This document shows positions 55,644 to 64,000 of a DNA stretch of 64,000 nucleotides, piece after piece (within the stretch, counting starts at the first letter, position 1; each line of letters begins with the position of its first letter). The notes below the pieces were generated by a model. That model was not told the origin of the DNA. It saw only the letters and a list, made by a program, of their open reading frames with translations, and did not search any database. Source of the stretch: Desulfitobacterium chlororespirans DSM 11544 (GTDB taxonomy: Bacteria > Bacillota > Desulfitobacteriia > Desulfitobacteriales > Desulfitobacteriaceae); assembly GCF_900143285.1 (NCBI RefSeq), contig NZ_FRDN01000003.1, positions 310,001-374,000 on the forward strand, given 5' to 3'. A program made the position numbers and the translations under genes.

Positions 55644-56825
55644 TTGGCTTCACTATCCTTGGTTCAGGAAACCCAGCAAAATCTCTGGGATGCGACAAAT
55701 TTCCGGGAACCCCAAAAAGTACCGGTGGGTATGGAATTTACTTACTGGCCCTTTGCCTACGCCGGTGTAACCTATCAAGAGGTTGCTCACGATCCCCGGC
55801 TCACTGCCCAAAGCTATCTGCGTTTCTTGGATGATATCCACCTTGACTACACCTGGGGAATGGCATCCCTGCCCAATCCCTACAAAGCGTTTCAGGCTCT
55901 TGGTTCCCATTCTTTTTACCTGGCCAATGATCAGACCACAGTGGCACACAACCAGACAGCTGACGTCTATATGAAAGATGACGAATATGATGAATTCTGC
56001 AAAGATCCCTATTATTATATTAATGAGATTTTACTGAAAAGGAAGCTGCCCAAGCTTGACCAAGAGCGCAAAGAAGATGCCTATGAGGCCCTTCGTCAAG
56101 GCATGCTGGAATTCCGGCAGTTTGACCTGACCAACGAATTGATCTTGCAGGGATTGGCTGCAAGATCCGTCTATACCCTGGTCAATGTTCCTCTCGTTTT
56201 CAACTCTCCTCTAAAGCTTCTTTTCGACAAAGTCAGAGGAATGAAAGACACTCTGATTGACTTACGCCGACGGCCCGATCAGGTCAGAGCGGCTTGTGCC
56301 CAACTCCTGGCAGCAGATAAGGCGGCACTTCCCCTGAAGCCTGAAGATCTGGCCAGGATGCCGGGGCTTAAGGTGGGACTGACCGGGTATCATGTGGAGT
56401 GTTTCCTGAGCGGAAAGCAATTCGATGAATTCTTCATGAAGCCCTTTTTGGAAGTATACGAACCTTATATGCAGGCCGGCCTGAAGTTCTTCCTCAAAGG
56501 TGAAGGCAAGTTCCTCAATACCATCGAAAGGTACCGACAAACACCCAAGGGCAGCATGATTATTATGCTGGAGGAAGATGATCCTTTCGAGGTCCACAAA
56601 CTGGTGGGTGACTGGTGCACACTGGCCACGGGTATAAGCGCCAGCCTTTTAAAGTACGGAACCAAGCAGCAGTGCATCGATTATGTCAAAAAGTGCTACG
56701 ATACCTTTGCCCCGGGCGGCGGATTTATCTTCATGCAGGACAGACCCCTTCTCAGTGCCAATGATGCCAACCCGGAGAATATTATTGCCGTTTATGAATT
56801 CGCCAACGAATATGGAAAAAAATAA
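55644..56825 (+). CDS. UroD-family methyltransferase I (MtaA/MtvB-like)
   Basis: 393 residues of the uroporphyrinogen-decarboxylase-fold family. It is not heme biosynthesis: it stands in an operon with a corrinoid protein and pterin methyltransferase, and resembles methyltransferase I of phenyl methyl ether demethylases. GLTGYHVECFLSGKQFDEFF carries His and Cys that could bind zinc; MIIMLEEDDPFEVHKL and APGGGFIFMQDRP are late family blocks. It would transfer the methyl group from an aromatic ether to the corrinoid protein. TTG start at 55644 behind GGGAGG. Confidence 0.8.
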   Translation: MASLSLVQETQQNLWDATNFREPQKVPVGMEFTYWPFAYAGVTYQEVAHDPRLTAQSYLRFLDDIHLDYTWGMASLPNPYKAFQALGSHSFYLANDQTTVAHNQTADVYMKDDEYDEFCKDPYYYINEILLKRKLPKLDQERKEDAYEALRQGMLEFRQFDLTNELILQGLAARSVYTLVNVPLVFNSPLKLLFDKVRGMKDTLIDLRRRPDQVRAACAQLLAADKAALPLKPEDLARMPGLKVGLTGYHVECFLSGKQFDEFFMKPFLEVYEPYMQAGLKFFLKGEGKFLNTIERYRQTPKGSMIIMLEEDDPFEVHKLVGDWCTLATGISASLLKYGTKQQCIDYVKKCYDTFAPGGGFIFMQDRPLLSANDANPENIIAVYEFANEYGKK

Positions 56826-56842
56826 GAAGGGATGGGATATCC

Positions 56843-56977
56843 GTGGCTGCAGAAAAGTATACCGTCGCCGAATTATTTGCCCTGCTGCAAGCTGATGATT
56901 CCTGGGAAAAGCACCCAGACAAAAGAGCGCAATGGATAGAAGGTTTTAAAATGTCGCTAAACGTTTGGTATTGTTAG
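56843..56977 (+). CDS. Small protein of unknown function at the end of the operon
   Basis: 44 residues, GTG start at 56843 with AAGGGAT 9 bases upstream: AAEKYTVAELFALLQADDSW, then EKHPDKRAQWIEGFKMS. It starts 18 bp after the methyltransferase stop and precedes the operon terminator. No homology is recognised. It may be a short regulatory or accessory protein, or the N-terminal relic of a longer gene. Confidence 0.45.
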   Translation: MAAEKYTVAELFALLQADDSWEKHPDKRAQWIEGFKMSLNVWYC

Positions 56978-57004
56978 CAATAGGGGCAGGCTTTTGCTGT
57001 AAAA

Positions 57005-57052
57005 CAACGAACCGGCAGACTGCTGAATCCATGTCGGCCGGTTCGTTGCTCT
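57005..57052 (+). terminator. Terminator of the methyltransferase/molybdoenzyme operon
   Basis: CAACGAACCGGC pairs with GCCGGTTCGTTG across a 20-base loop, followed by CTCTGTTT. It marks the end of the 10.4 kb operon. Confidence 0.75.
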
Positions 57053-57170
57053 GTTTAATCTGATTTAAAGCAATGGAGGTATATGCCCTCACACTATTCT
57101 TGGTAGGCCATTCACAACTTAAGGTCGGAAAAGGTTGTCTTTTCCGATATATCTAAAAAAGGGGCGAATC

Positions 57171-58031
57171 ATGATGAACTTAGCTGTGCAAAGTGATGAG
57201 GAACTGTTGGCGGCTTATGCGGCAATATTATCACGACTGAAAGAACTGATCAAAGAAGACCTGATGGTAATAATAACCGACAACACCCATATTCTATATT
57301 TTTATCCCGGATACAAACTGAATGGGTCCCATATGCAGCTGGTCGGCCTCGAATTACCTGCGGACGATGATCTGGGCCGGTGTGTCAGAACCGGAGAATC
57401 CAATACGGAGTTGCGCCCCAAAGAAGCCTTTGGTGTTCCTTTCTTGGCCATGACCACCCCCATTCAAAACAGCCGGGGGGAAATAATCGGCTGTGTATCG
57501 ATTGGGCGGAGTATGGAAAAAGAGGCCAATCTGGAGGAAGCATCACAAAGCCTGGCTGCCAGCCTCCAGGAGGTGAATGCCGGCCTGGAGGAGATCGCCT
57601 CCGGTTCCCAGATACTTTCGTCTAAAATTAACAGCGTGGTACGCTCGGCCAATGACTCTGCGGTAAAAATTAAAGAAGTCAATCAGGTCATCCGTGCCAT
57701 TGCCGATGTATCCGCCCATTCCAACCTGCTGGGTTTAAACGCCGCCATTGAAGCCGCCCGCGCCGGAGAGCAAGGGCGGGGCTTCGCCGTTGTGGCGGAG
57801 GAGATGCGGACCCTTGCTGCTCAAAGCAAAGATTCGGCGAAAATGGTTACAGAAATACTCACCCAGATGAAGGATTCCATCGAGAGCATCCTTTGGGAAG
57901 TTGATCAAATCAACGGTATTGCCGGAAATCAAGCGGCCTCTACCCAAGAGATTACAGCGGCCCTGGAGGAAATAAGCGACAATTCTCAAGCTTTAGTAGA
58001 ACACGCTAAGATTAAGATCGAGAAGCACTGA
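57171..58031 (+). CDS. Soluble chemoreceptor-like signal transducer
   Basis: 286 residues without transmembrane segments. The N-terminal half (about 15-125) is a sensor domain with PAS/Cache-like strands ([38 protein letters not shown]). The C-terminal part is a short methyl-accepting domain with an intact hairpin tip ([20 protein letters not shown]). It is a cytoplasmic receptor, shorter than the membrane receptor at 62194. It is divergent in function from the transporter cluster but encoded convergently with the sigma-54 activator, so it may sense the same compound. Two adjacent ATGs (57171, 57174) are possible starts. Confidence 0.8.
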   Translation: MMNLAVQSDEELLAAYAAILSRLKELIKEDLMVIITDNTHILYFYPGYKLNGSHMQLVGLELPADDDLGRCVRTGESNTELRPKEAFGVPFLAMTTPIQNSRGEIIGCVSIGRSMEKEANLEEASQSLAASLQEVNAGLEEIASGSQILSSKINSVVRSANDSAVKIKEVNQVIRAIADVSAHSNLLGLNAAIEAARAGEQGRGFAVVAEEMRTLAAQSKDSAKMVTEILTQMKDSIESILWEVDQINGIAGNQAASTQEITAALEEISDNSQALVEHAKIKIEKH

Positions 58032-58045
58032 GGCCGCTCCTATGC

Positions 58046-60145
58046 TTAGGCCAGATTATATCGTTTAATCTTGCGGTAGACTGTTGATTTGCTTACCCCT
58101 AATATTTCAGCCACTAAGGGAATGTCGTGATTGAATTCTTTCAGCACTTTTTCCAGCATGACTTTCTCCACTTGATGAATGGTGCCATAAGCCTCCGCTT
58201 TTTCAGTATCCATTGCCTCTCCCGGCGCAAAGGAGGGCGGAGATGACTGGAGGACAATATTGGGGATATGTTCCGGCAGGAGAACCTTGCTGTTCCGGCT
58301 TTTGGCTATGGTCATCATATATAGGATGACATTCTCCAGTTGCCGCACGTTGCCTGGCCAATCGTATTCCTCCAGGATCCGGAGGGCTTCATGGGAAATA
58401 GACAGTGCTTCCGGATTGTTTTGCCCGCAGCTGTCCATAAAATAAGAGACAAACAGCTTGATATCCCCTTTGCGGTCCCGTAAGGGCGGGATATTGATGG
58501 GAAACATGGAGATTCTGTAGAAGAGGTCGGGACGAAACTGGCCGCTCTCCATCAGATCCTTAAGGTTGCGGTTGGTGGCCGTGATCAAATTGAATTCAAT
58601 CTGATGGGAGACATGATCACCGATCCGCGTGACCTGCTTATCCTGGAGAACGCGCAATAGAACCGCTTGCAGTTCATAGGGCATATCGCCGATTTCATCC
58701 AAAAATAAGGTACCCCCATCAGCCATTTCGATTTTTCCCTTGCGCCCTTTCCTGTCGCCGCCGGTAAAAGAGCCGGAAGCATAGCCAAACAATTCACTGC
58801 TGATCAGCTCACGAGGAATTGCCGCACAGTTGATGGCCACAAAGGGCCCTTTTCGATCCTGACAGTTGTGAATGGCCTTGGCAAACAATTCTTTGCCGGT
58901 ACCGCTTTCCCCGGTCAGCAGAATATTGCCATTGGAGTTGGCGAAGCACACAGCCTGATCAATGGCGTTGCGGAAAGCATAGCTCTCGCCAATCAAGCTG
59001 TTGAAACAATCGGCAGACGGTAAGTATTTGCCCGGAGCCGCAGTTTGGCCGGACTCTTGGGCATTGGCAAAAAGCAGAATCGAACAGGACCTGCCCGCCG
59101 CTTCAAAAGGCCTGATCTGAACAGAATAAAGCCCGGTGGTCGGCGGGGAACCAATCACTTCGCTGATGATCCCTTGTGCCTGAGTTTGGATAAGAGGAAG
59201 GAGTTGGGAATTGGCGGGAAGATACCTTCTGATATTGCCGGCTTGACCATCGGTGGGCAGGGTCGGAAAAAAGCGGCGGCCCGCCGGATTAATGCCCATG
59301 ATCATTCCTGCCGGGTCAACGACAATAATGGGCGGATCGCTGGTCAGGTCGGGGCAAGGGATTTCTTCCCGGGCAACAAGAACGGCTCTCTCCGCAGGGG
59401 GGCGGATACTGGTCTGAATCCGGTGTGCCAATAACAGCACTTGAGTCAGGATGGTGGACACTTTCTCCGCAGCATCCTTTTCCCAGGGAATTCCCGTTTC
59501 CCGATAAGCCAGGGTAATAATGGCATCGAGATTGCCCTTAGCGTCAAAAATCGGGGCGGAAGCACTGTTGATATTGAGATCGCTCTCCAAATAATGCTCG
59601 GGCCCCAGCAATACTGCCGGACACATGGAACGTTTACAGAGCAGGTGGGACGTCAGGCCGCTCTTGCGGATTTCTCTGGGTTCATTGCTAAAAAGAAACT
59701 CCTGAACAAAATAAGACTCGATACCGCTTGCTGTCTTTTGAAAAAAGAAAGTTCCCTGCCGGTCGTGAATGTTCATAAAGATGGGAATCTTATTGAAATC
59801 CCCGAGATCATGAATGGTGGGAAAGACAATCTGGGCAAAGGGCATGAGATTTTCGTTTCTCAGCATATCCTCCTCTGGATCATGGGTCTTATCTGATGGC
59901 CGTAAGCCCAGCTTGTAGGATTCGATCCAAATTTTTTTGATCTCGGTGCGCGGATATTCAGAGGTCATTACGGCATCGAGGTCTCCGTCCAGCAGGGACT
60001 TCTTACAGCGAACGGTAGCCTCCCAACGGTCTTTGGTCATCGGCCGGTTGTCCACATCCCACAGAGGCGCTTGCTGAAAATTGGGAACGATCATTTGGTT
60101 CAATACGTCATCGAATTTTTTTAGATTAAACGACTTCGCTTGCAT
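58046..60145 (-). CDS. Sigma-54-dependent activator (GAF-PAS-AAA+-Fis)
   Basis: 699 residues. The N-terminal third resembles the AcoR-type GAF sensor (about 85-250); a PAS-like segment lies at about 265-360; the AAA+ domain (about 385-615) has Walker A GESGTGKE and Walker B GGTLFLDEIGDM; the C-terminus is a Fis helix-turn-helix (VAEILGVSKSTVYRKIKRYN). The sigma-54 contact loop reads GSFTGG instead of GAFTGA, keeping the FTG core. The only sigma-54 promoter found in the window, at 46586, is the evident target. The ATG at 60145 follows GGGAGGG. The inducer is not known. Confidence 0.9.
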   Translation of the reverse strand: MQAKSFNLKKFDDVLNQMIVPNFQQAPLWDVDNRPMTKDRWEATVRCKKSLLDGDLDAVMTSEYPRTEIKKIWIESYKLGLRPSDKTHDPEEDMLRNENLMPFAQIVFPTIHDLGDFNKIPIFMNIHDRQGTFFFQKTASGIESYFVQEFLFSNEPREIRKSGLTSHLLCKRSMCPAVLLGPEHYLESDLNINSASAPIFDAKGNLDAIITLAYRETGIPWEKDAAEKVSTILTQVLLLAHRIQTSIRPPAERAVLVAREEIPCPDLTSDPPIIVVDPAGMIMGINPAGRRFFPTLPTDGQAGNIRRYLPANSQLLPLIQTQAQGIISEVIGSPPTTGLYSVQIRPFEAAGRSCSILLFANAQESGQTAAPGKYLPSADCFNSLIGESYAFRNAIDQAVCFANSNGNILLTGESGTGKELFAKAIHNCQDRKGPFVAINCAAIPRELISSELFGYASGSFTGGDRKGRKGKIEMADGGTLFLDEIGDMPYELQAVLLRVLQDKQVTRIGDHVSHQIEFNLITATNRNLKDLMESGQFRPDLFYRISMFPINIPPLRDRKGDIKLFVSYFMDSCGQNNPEALSISHEALRILEEYDWPGNVRQLENVILYMMTIAKSRNSKVLLPEHIPNIVLQSSPPSFAPGEAMDTEKAEAYGTIHQVEKVMLEKVLKEFNHDIPLVAEILGVSKSTVYRKIKRYNLA

Positions 60146-60362
60146 AAGTTTCCCTCCCAAAGCAATTTGAGGTCAGATACTGATTTAGCCAGGAGCACTG
60201 TTCCTTGTGAATAAAAATTTTTGATCAATATCATTCTACCATTTTTCGATAGGAATCACATGACATAAATCCCAGATTCATTGAACCTGTCGGCAGCATG
60301 CCATCTGCAGCATATGAGAAGCATGTGAGGCCGCTCACTAACTTGCGAAGGAGGATTACTCA

Positions 60363-61568
60363 ATGAACTCTCAACCCAACAAGACATTAGGACCCCTTGT
60401 GGCCATCATGTCGATGTTCATCTTTATCCCGGATTTCTTCATCATCTCAAGCATTCTCAGCAAAATCTCCGAATCTTATCCCCACATTTCCATGGCCGGT
60501 ATTACCTATTTGCTCACCTCGGTCAGTCTGGCCCAGATGGCCGGGGCCCTGGTAACGGGGGTGGTGCTGGGGCGCAGGCTTTCCTTCCGGGGGCTGTCCC
60601 TCATTGCCATTGGGATCTACGTGATCTTCGGGGGAATGCCTTTCTTCTTCTCTATGTCTTTCGGGGCGCTGATGTTTACCCGGGTTGTCTTTGGCTTGGG
60701 TCTGGGCTGCTGGCTTCCCATCTGCCAGTCCTATATTGCCAAAATGTACGACGATGAAGCTAAGCGGGCCGATATCCTCGGTCTTGGCATGGCCCTCTTC
60801 AATGTGGGGCTGATCGTCGGCATTATGGCCGGAGGTATCCTGGGCGCATTGAATTGGCGTTATACCTTCGCCTTTTATCTCCTCGGCAGTATTTCCTTTG
60901 TTTTAGTAGCCCTCTTTATGAAAGAACCGGTCAATGAAGCGGCAGGCCAAAAAGCAAAGCTGCACATCCCCAAGGAAGCTTTCGGAATTATGGGCTTTTT
61001 CGTATTGGCTCAGTTGATCTTTGGGGTGTTTTCTTCTTATATCAGTTATGTGGTAGCGGAAATCCAAGGTACACCCATTCTGGCCAGCACCATGATGACC
61101 GCCTTCAGCATCGCCTGCATTGTGATCGCTCTCTGCTTCGGCCCATTGTACCGCCTGGTCAAGCAGTATATCCTCCTGCTTGCTTCAGCCCTTGTGGTCA
61201 TCAGCTATGCCCTGCTTTATCTTGGCGGCCTTTCCGCTTCTATTCCCTTGTTATTTTTAGGGGCGGTGTGCTGCGGGCTGGCTACGAACATGTGCAGCAC
61301 GGGGGTTGCTATGATGTTAAGCATCGCGGTGCCCCAGGCTGCTGTCGCCGCTGCCATGAGTGCCTCTATCATTTGTATGAATGTGGGAACCTTTCTCACC
61401 AGCCCTTTTCTGCAAATCATCTCCATAGCTGCCGGTGAGGGCGCTCCCGCCTATACAGCCTATCTGGCCGCCCTTCTGCTGGCCGTCGTCCTCCTGATCG
61501 TCGCGGTTCCTTTCAGCACCAAACTCAGACGGGCTGCCAAAGCCAAGGAAACTACGCCCGCTGCTTAA
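60363..61568 (+). CDS. MFS transporter, second copy of the cluster
   Basis: 401 residues with about 12 helices (VLGRRLSFRGLSLIAIGIYV, GLGLGCWLPICQSYIAKMYD). It is a paralogue of the transporter at 54332 and divergent from the sigma-54 activator across 217 bp. Aromatic acid uptake is inferred from position. No sigma-54 promoter is visible upstream, so it may be constitutive or use a different promoter. A strong AAGGAGG lies before its ATG. Confidence 0.8.
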   Translation: MNSQPNKTLGPLVAIMSMFIFIPDFFIISSILSKISESYPHISMAGITYLLTSVSLAQMAGALVTGVVLGRRLSFRGLSLIAIGIYVIFGGMPFFFSMSFGALMFTRVVFGLGLGCWLPICQSYIAKMYDDEAKRADILGLGMALFNVGLIVGIMAGGILGALNWRYTFAFYLLGSISFVLVALFMKEPVNEAAGQKAKLHIPKEAFGIMGFFVLAQLIFGVFSSYISYVVAEIQGTPILASTMMTAFSIACIVIALCFGPLYRLVKQYILLLASALVVISYALLYLGGLSASIPLLFLGAVCCGLATNMCSTGVAMMLSIAVPQAAVAAAMSASIICMNVGTFLTSPFLQIISIAAGEGAPAYTAYLAALLLAVVLLIVAVPFSTKLRRAAKAKETTPAA

Positions 61569-61605
61569 AGGTCTTTAAAAAGCAGAAACTTTCATTCAAG
61601 TAAAG

Positions 61606-61648
61606 AATAGACAAGGAGAAAAAATCGCCTTGTCTATTCTCTGTTTTT
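61606..61648. terminator. Terminator between the MFS gene and the zinc-ribbon gene
   Basis: GAATAGACAAGG and its complement form a 12 bp stem with a 10-base loop, followed by TCTGTTTTT on the plus strand. It can serve both convergent genes. Confidence 0.85.
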
Positions 61649-61659
61649 AGCCTTTGTTT

Positions 61660-61803
61660 TTAGTCCTTATTCTCGGCCTTTGACTCCGGCTCTTTCTCCA
61701 ACTCCGTTTTGCATTTGATGCATTTCTTGCTTATGGCGGGATTAAGGGCACCGCATTGGGGGCATTTCACCGGTTTTTGAGCACTGGGTGGTCTAAAACA
61801 CAT
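61660..61803 (-). CDS. 47-residue zinc-ribbon protein
   Basis: MCFRPPSAQKPVKCPQCGAL, then NPAISKKCIKCKTELEKEP. Two CxxC pairs make a zinc ribbon. A perfect GAGGAGG lies 9-10 bases before the ATG at 61803. The charged tail (ELEKEPESKAENKD) is unstructured. Proteins starting MCFRPP with a zinc ribbon seem to recur in Desulfitobacterium-type genomes, from memory; the function is unknown. Confidence 0.75.
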   Translation of the reverse strand: MCFRPPSAQKPVKCPQCGALNPAISKKCIKCKTELEKEPESKAENKD

Positions 61804-62052
61804 TGTCTAATTCCTCCTCGTGATTATTATAAAAAATTTGTCATTCTATGTAATAATGCAAATTTCATGCCACCCAGGCCTTTCAGATTATCGGAAGGCT
61901 CAGTTGTTTCAAGTCATCAGGAAATGCCTCTTTTCACTGTATTCTAAAGCTAAAGGATTACAAGCTATGCCCCTGTGAGCTATCCAGCTTTCTCATTCTA
62001 TCTCATTGCTGCAACAGCCTTTTCGCATAGTGAAAAACCTATGGGCTGAATG

Positions 62053-62118
62053 TTAACATATTACGTCCCATTGAGGGAATCATGTGATTAATTTGCTCCC
62101 TTCCTACTGGAAACGAAG
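62053..62118 (+). repeat. Copy B of the two-copy structured motif
   Basis: The same conserved blocks as copy A (TAACATATTACGTCCCATTG and TCATGTGATTAATT, with six variable bases between), then CTCCC and a CCTTC/GAAGG hairpin. It lies 76 to 141 bp upstream of the membrane chemoreceptor start on the sense strand. Confidence 0.55.
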
Positions 62119-62125
62119 GATTTTG

Positions 62126-62154
62126 TTGACATTTGTCGAATATTGCGAATCACT
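62126..62154 (+). promoter_or_regulatory. Candidate promoter with Spo0A-box-like sequence
   Basis: TTGACA (62126-62131) is a good -35 element but no good -10 stands 16-18 bp downstream. TGTCGAA (62134-62140), a match to the Spo0A box, overlaps the spacer. The layout would fit control by Spo0A, but a single 7-base match is weak evidence. Confidence 0.35.
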
Positions 62155-62193
62155 AGGATTTTTAACAGAGAAAAATATAGGGGGGACAAGCAG

Positions 62194-63915
62194 ATGAAAT
62201 GGGTGGAAAATATAAAAACCGTTTACAAGTTGGGGATTCTTGTCATCATTGCCTTCTTTTCCTTAGGTTCCGTCGGATTTACAGGCTATTACGATCTGAA
62301 AATTGCCAATGATAATTTGCAGACAATGTATGAAGAGCGCTTAATCCCGGTAAAGATCGCCTACGATACCCGTTCCGATATCCGGGCTATGAACGGCTTC
62401 CTTTTGGAATCAATGCTGACCGCTGATCGGGGCAAAAATCAAACCCTTCTGGACTCTATTCAGGAAAAAGGGCAGGGAATTGAAGATAAGCTCAGCCAAC
62501 TGGAGGACCTGAGCCTGGATCCGCAAAGCCAAGAGTTGTTTCTGAAGATTAAAGCCTCCCATAAACAATACGACCAAACCAAAAATCAGATCGTTGCCTT
62601 TGCCAGGGCAAATCTCAATGACAAGGCCTATAACCTCTATGAAACCTCCGGTGGTCATCTGTCAGACCAATTAGTGGAAGATATGCGGGCTCTGGGAGAA
62701 TACTACGCCGGCCTTTCCCTCCAGGCCAGTCTGGACTATGAAGCAAGCTTTAAACATACTTTGTGGTTTATGGGAGCCATTGTTGCCGCCGCCCTCTTCT
62801 TGCTGGCAGGAAGCGGCTATATCATCGCTTCTTCCATAACCAAACCCCTGGGGACAATGGTCGAAGTCTGCAATGATTTTGCTGCCGGAGATTTCCGGGA
62901 TAAACAGCGGAGAAGCGGTGCCGGTAGAGAGGATGAGATTGGCCTGTTGTACCAGGCCTTAGCCGCCATGCAGAATAATCTCCGTCCTTTGATCAAAGGA
63001 ATCTCCACCTCCGCGGAACAGGTAGCGGCCTCCAGCCAGGAGCTTACGGCCAGTTCGGAGCAATCCGCCCAGGCGGCAGGGCAAGTGGCCGCCTCCATTT
63101 CCCAGATCGCCTTAGGAGCCGAACAGCAATTGGCAGCTGCCAATGAAACGGCTGCCGTCGTCGGGCAAATGACCCTGAACATGCAGGAAATCGCCGCCAA
63201 AGCCAATCAGGTGACCTCCCAGTCCAGCCATGCCAATGACCAGGCCAATCAAGGCATCACCACTGTGGAAAAGGCGGTAGCCCAGATGACTCAAATCGAG
63301 GGCACAGTCAATTCCTCTGCCGATGTGGTCGCCAAGCTGGGCAGACGGTCTCAGGAAATCGGGGAGATTGTGGACACCATTTCCGGAATTGCGGCCCAGA
63401 CCAATCTTCTGGCCCTCAACGCCGCTATCGAAGCGGCCCGGGCCGGAGAGCAAGGCCGGGGCTTTGCCGTAGTGGCCGATGAAGTTCGCAAGCTTGCCGA
63501 GCAGTCCCAAGAAGCGGCCCGGCAAATCGCCCTCCTGATCAGCGAGATTCAAGCCGATACTGAACAAGCCGTTGCGGCCATGAATCACGGAACCCGGGAA
63601 GTCAAAGCAGGGACGGAGGCGGTGGATGCCGCAGGCCAGTCCTTCCGGGAGATCGCCCACCTGGTAACCCAGGTCTCAGGCCAATTGCAGGAGATCGCCA
63701 CAGGTCTTCAGGCCATGGATTCCGACGGCCGGCAAATCTTCAGCTCTGTGCAAAGCATCGACCAAATCAGCAATACTACGGCATCCGAAACTCAGACCGT
63801 CTCCGCTGCCACTGAGGAACAACTGGCCTCCATGGAGGAGATCGCCTCTTCCAGCCAATCCTTATCCGAACTCGCTCAAAATCTGCAAAATGAGATCGCC
63901 AGATTTAAATACTAG
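62194..63915 (+). CDS. Membrane methyl-accepting chemotaxis protein
   Basis: 573 residues: TM1 (about 11-33), periplasmic-type four-helix bundle sensor (about 35-190, 4HB_MCP), TM2 (about 190-212), HAMP (about 213-265) and a signalling domain with a full hairpin tip ([20 protein letters not shown]). Start at 62194 behind AGGGGGG; the reading from 62143 lacks a site. It may direct movement toward the compounds metabolised by the neighbouring cluster; the ligand is unknown. It ends near the window edge with its own hairpin. Confidence 0.9.
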   Translation: MKWVENIKTVYKLGILVIIAFFSLGSVGFTGYYDLKIANDNLQTMYEERLIPVKIAYDTRSDIRAMNGFLLESMLTADRGKNQTLLDSIQEKGQGIEDKLSQLEDLSLDPQSQELFLKIKASHKQYDQTKNQIVAFARANLNDKAYNLYETSGGHLSDQLVEDMRALGEYYAGLSLQASLDYEASFKHTLWFMGAIVAAALFLLAGSGYIIASSITKPLGTMVEVCNDFAAGDFRDKQRRSGAGREDEIGLLYQALAAMQNNLRPLIKGISTSAEQVAASSQELTASSEQSAQAAGQVAASISQIALGAEQQLAAANETAAVVGQMTLNMQEIAAKANQVTSQSSHANDQANQGITTVEKAVAQMTQIEGTVNSSADVVAKLGRRSQEIGEIVDTISGIAAQTNLLALNAAIEAARAGEQGRGFAVVADEVRKLAEQSQEAARQIALLISEIQADTEQAVAAMNHGTREVKAGTEAVDAAGQSFREIAHLVTQVSGQLQEIATGLQAMDSDGRQIFSSVQSIDQISNTTASETQTVSAATEEQLASMEEIASSSQSLSELAQNLQNEIARFKY

Positions 63916-63970
63916 ACTTTTAAAACTTGGCTGCAGCTCATGATTAACTTGCACCCTTATACAGCAAAAG

Positions 63971-64000
63971 ACAGATGCCACACCGCAAAATGTGGTATCT
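63971..64000 (+). terminator. Partial terminator of the chemoreceptor gene at the window end
   Basis: AGATGCCACA pairs with TGTGGTATCT across an 8-base loop; the window ends before any T-run, so it cannot be completed from this sequence. Confidence 0.55.

Noticed and set aside
55644-56825. Heme-biosynthetic uroporphyrinogen decarboxylase
   Set aside because: Operon context with corrinoid and pterin methyltransferases and the lack of other heme genes favour methyltransferase I.
60146-60362. Sigma-54 promoter for the second transporter
   Set aside because: No GG-N10-GC arrangement with TGGCA-like context was found between the activator and transporter genes.

Overview
The window looks like a chromosome segment of a spore-forming, anaerobic, respiratory Firmicute of the Desulfitobacterium/Desulfosporosinus type. 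The reasons are an exosporium-style collagen-like protein, a formate-to-tetrahydrofolate C1 module, several molybdopterin oxidoreductases, Tat-dependent flavoprotein reductases, corrinoid methyl transfer, a UGA-decoded selenoprotein and many TTG/GTG starts with strong GGAGG sites. The genus is inferred from gene content; no rRNA or other marker gene is present.

Layout. 0-4.2 kb: a collagen-like surface protein (minus). A 1.7 kb low-GC block follows (a mobilisation-type remnant, a TetR gene with a perfect operator/promoter, a small membrane protein and a truncated flavodoxin), then a second, broken copy of the collagen gene 5' end. 4.2-7.4 kb: an acyl-CoA dehydratase activase with two HgdB/DUF2229-like partners. 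7.6-8.3 kb: a RelB-type/PIN toxin-antitoxin pair. 8.4-14.5 kb: two exported FAD reductases around two LysR regulators, plus a half FMN-binding domain. 14.8-18 kb: a Phd/ParE pair and LigD. 18.3-24.8 kb: a diguanylate cyclase, a HesB-like selenoprotein, an ECF sigma/anti-sigma pair, a CNNM/CBS membrane protein and an M23 peptidase. 24.8-27.1 kb: a CoxE-like VWA protein and a frameshifted MoxR ATPase.

27.4-33.7 kb: folD, fchA, fhs and a formate channel, with a divergent PucR-type regulator. 33.9-42.9 kb: two DMSO-reductase-family units (one Tat-exported DmsABC set with a TorD-like chaperone, one Tat-less catalytic subunit with its ferredoxin subunit) and a CdaR-type regulator. 43-46.1 kb: an XRE regulator with a membrane partner, a RelB/YafQ pair whose toxin has an in-frame UAG, and a two-domain glycosyltransferase.

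46.2-64 kb is the most interesting part. A consensus sigma-54 promoter at 46586 precedes an operon encoding a Tat-less molybdopterin enzyme, a pterin methyltransferase, a corrinoid protein, a small ferredoxin, a pair resembling pyrogallol-phloroglucinol transhydroxylase, an MFS transporter and a UroD-family methyltransferase. Next to it lie a soluble chemoreceptor-like protein, a sigma-54 activator, a second MFS transporter, a 47-residue zinc-ribbon protein and a membrane chemoreceptor. I read this as an inducible system that takes up methoxylated or hydroxylated aromatic compounds, removes methyl groups onto tetrahydrofolate (feeding the fhs/fchA/folD pathway at 27-31 kb) and rearranges or removes ring hydroxyls with cytoplasmic molybdenum enzymes. 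Substrates are inferred, not shown.
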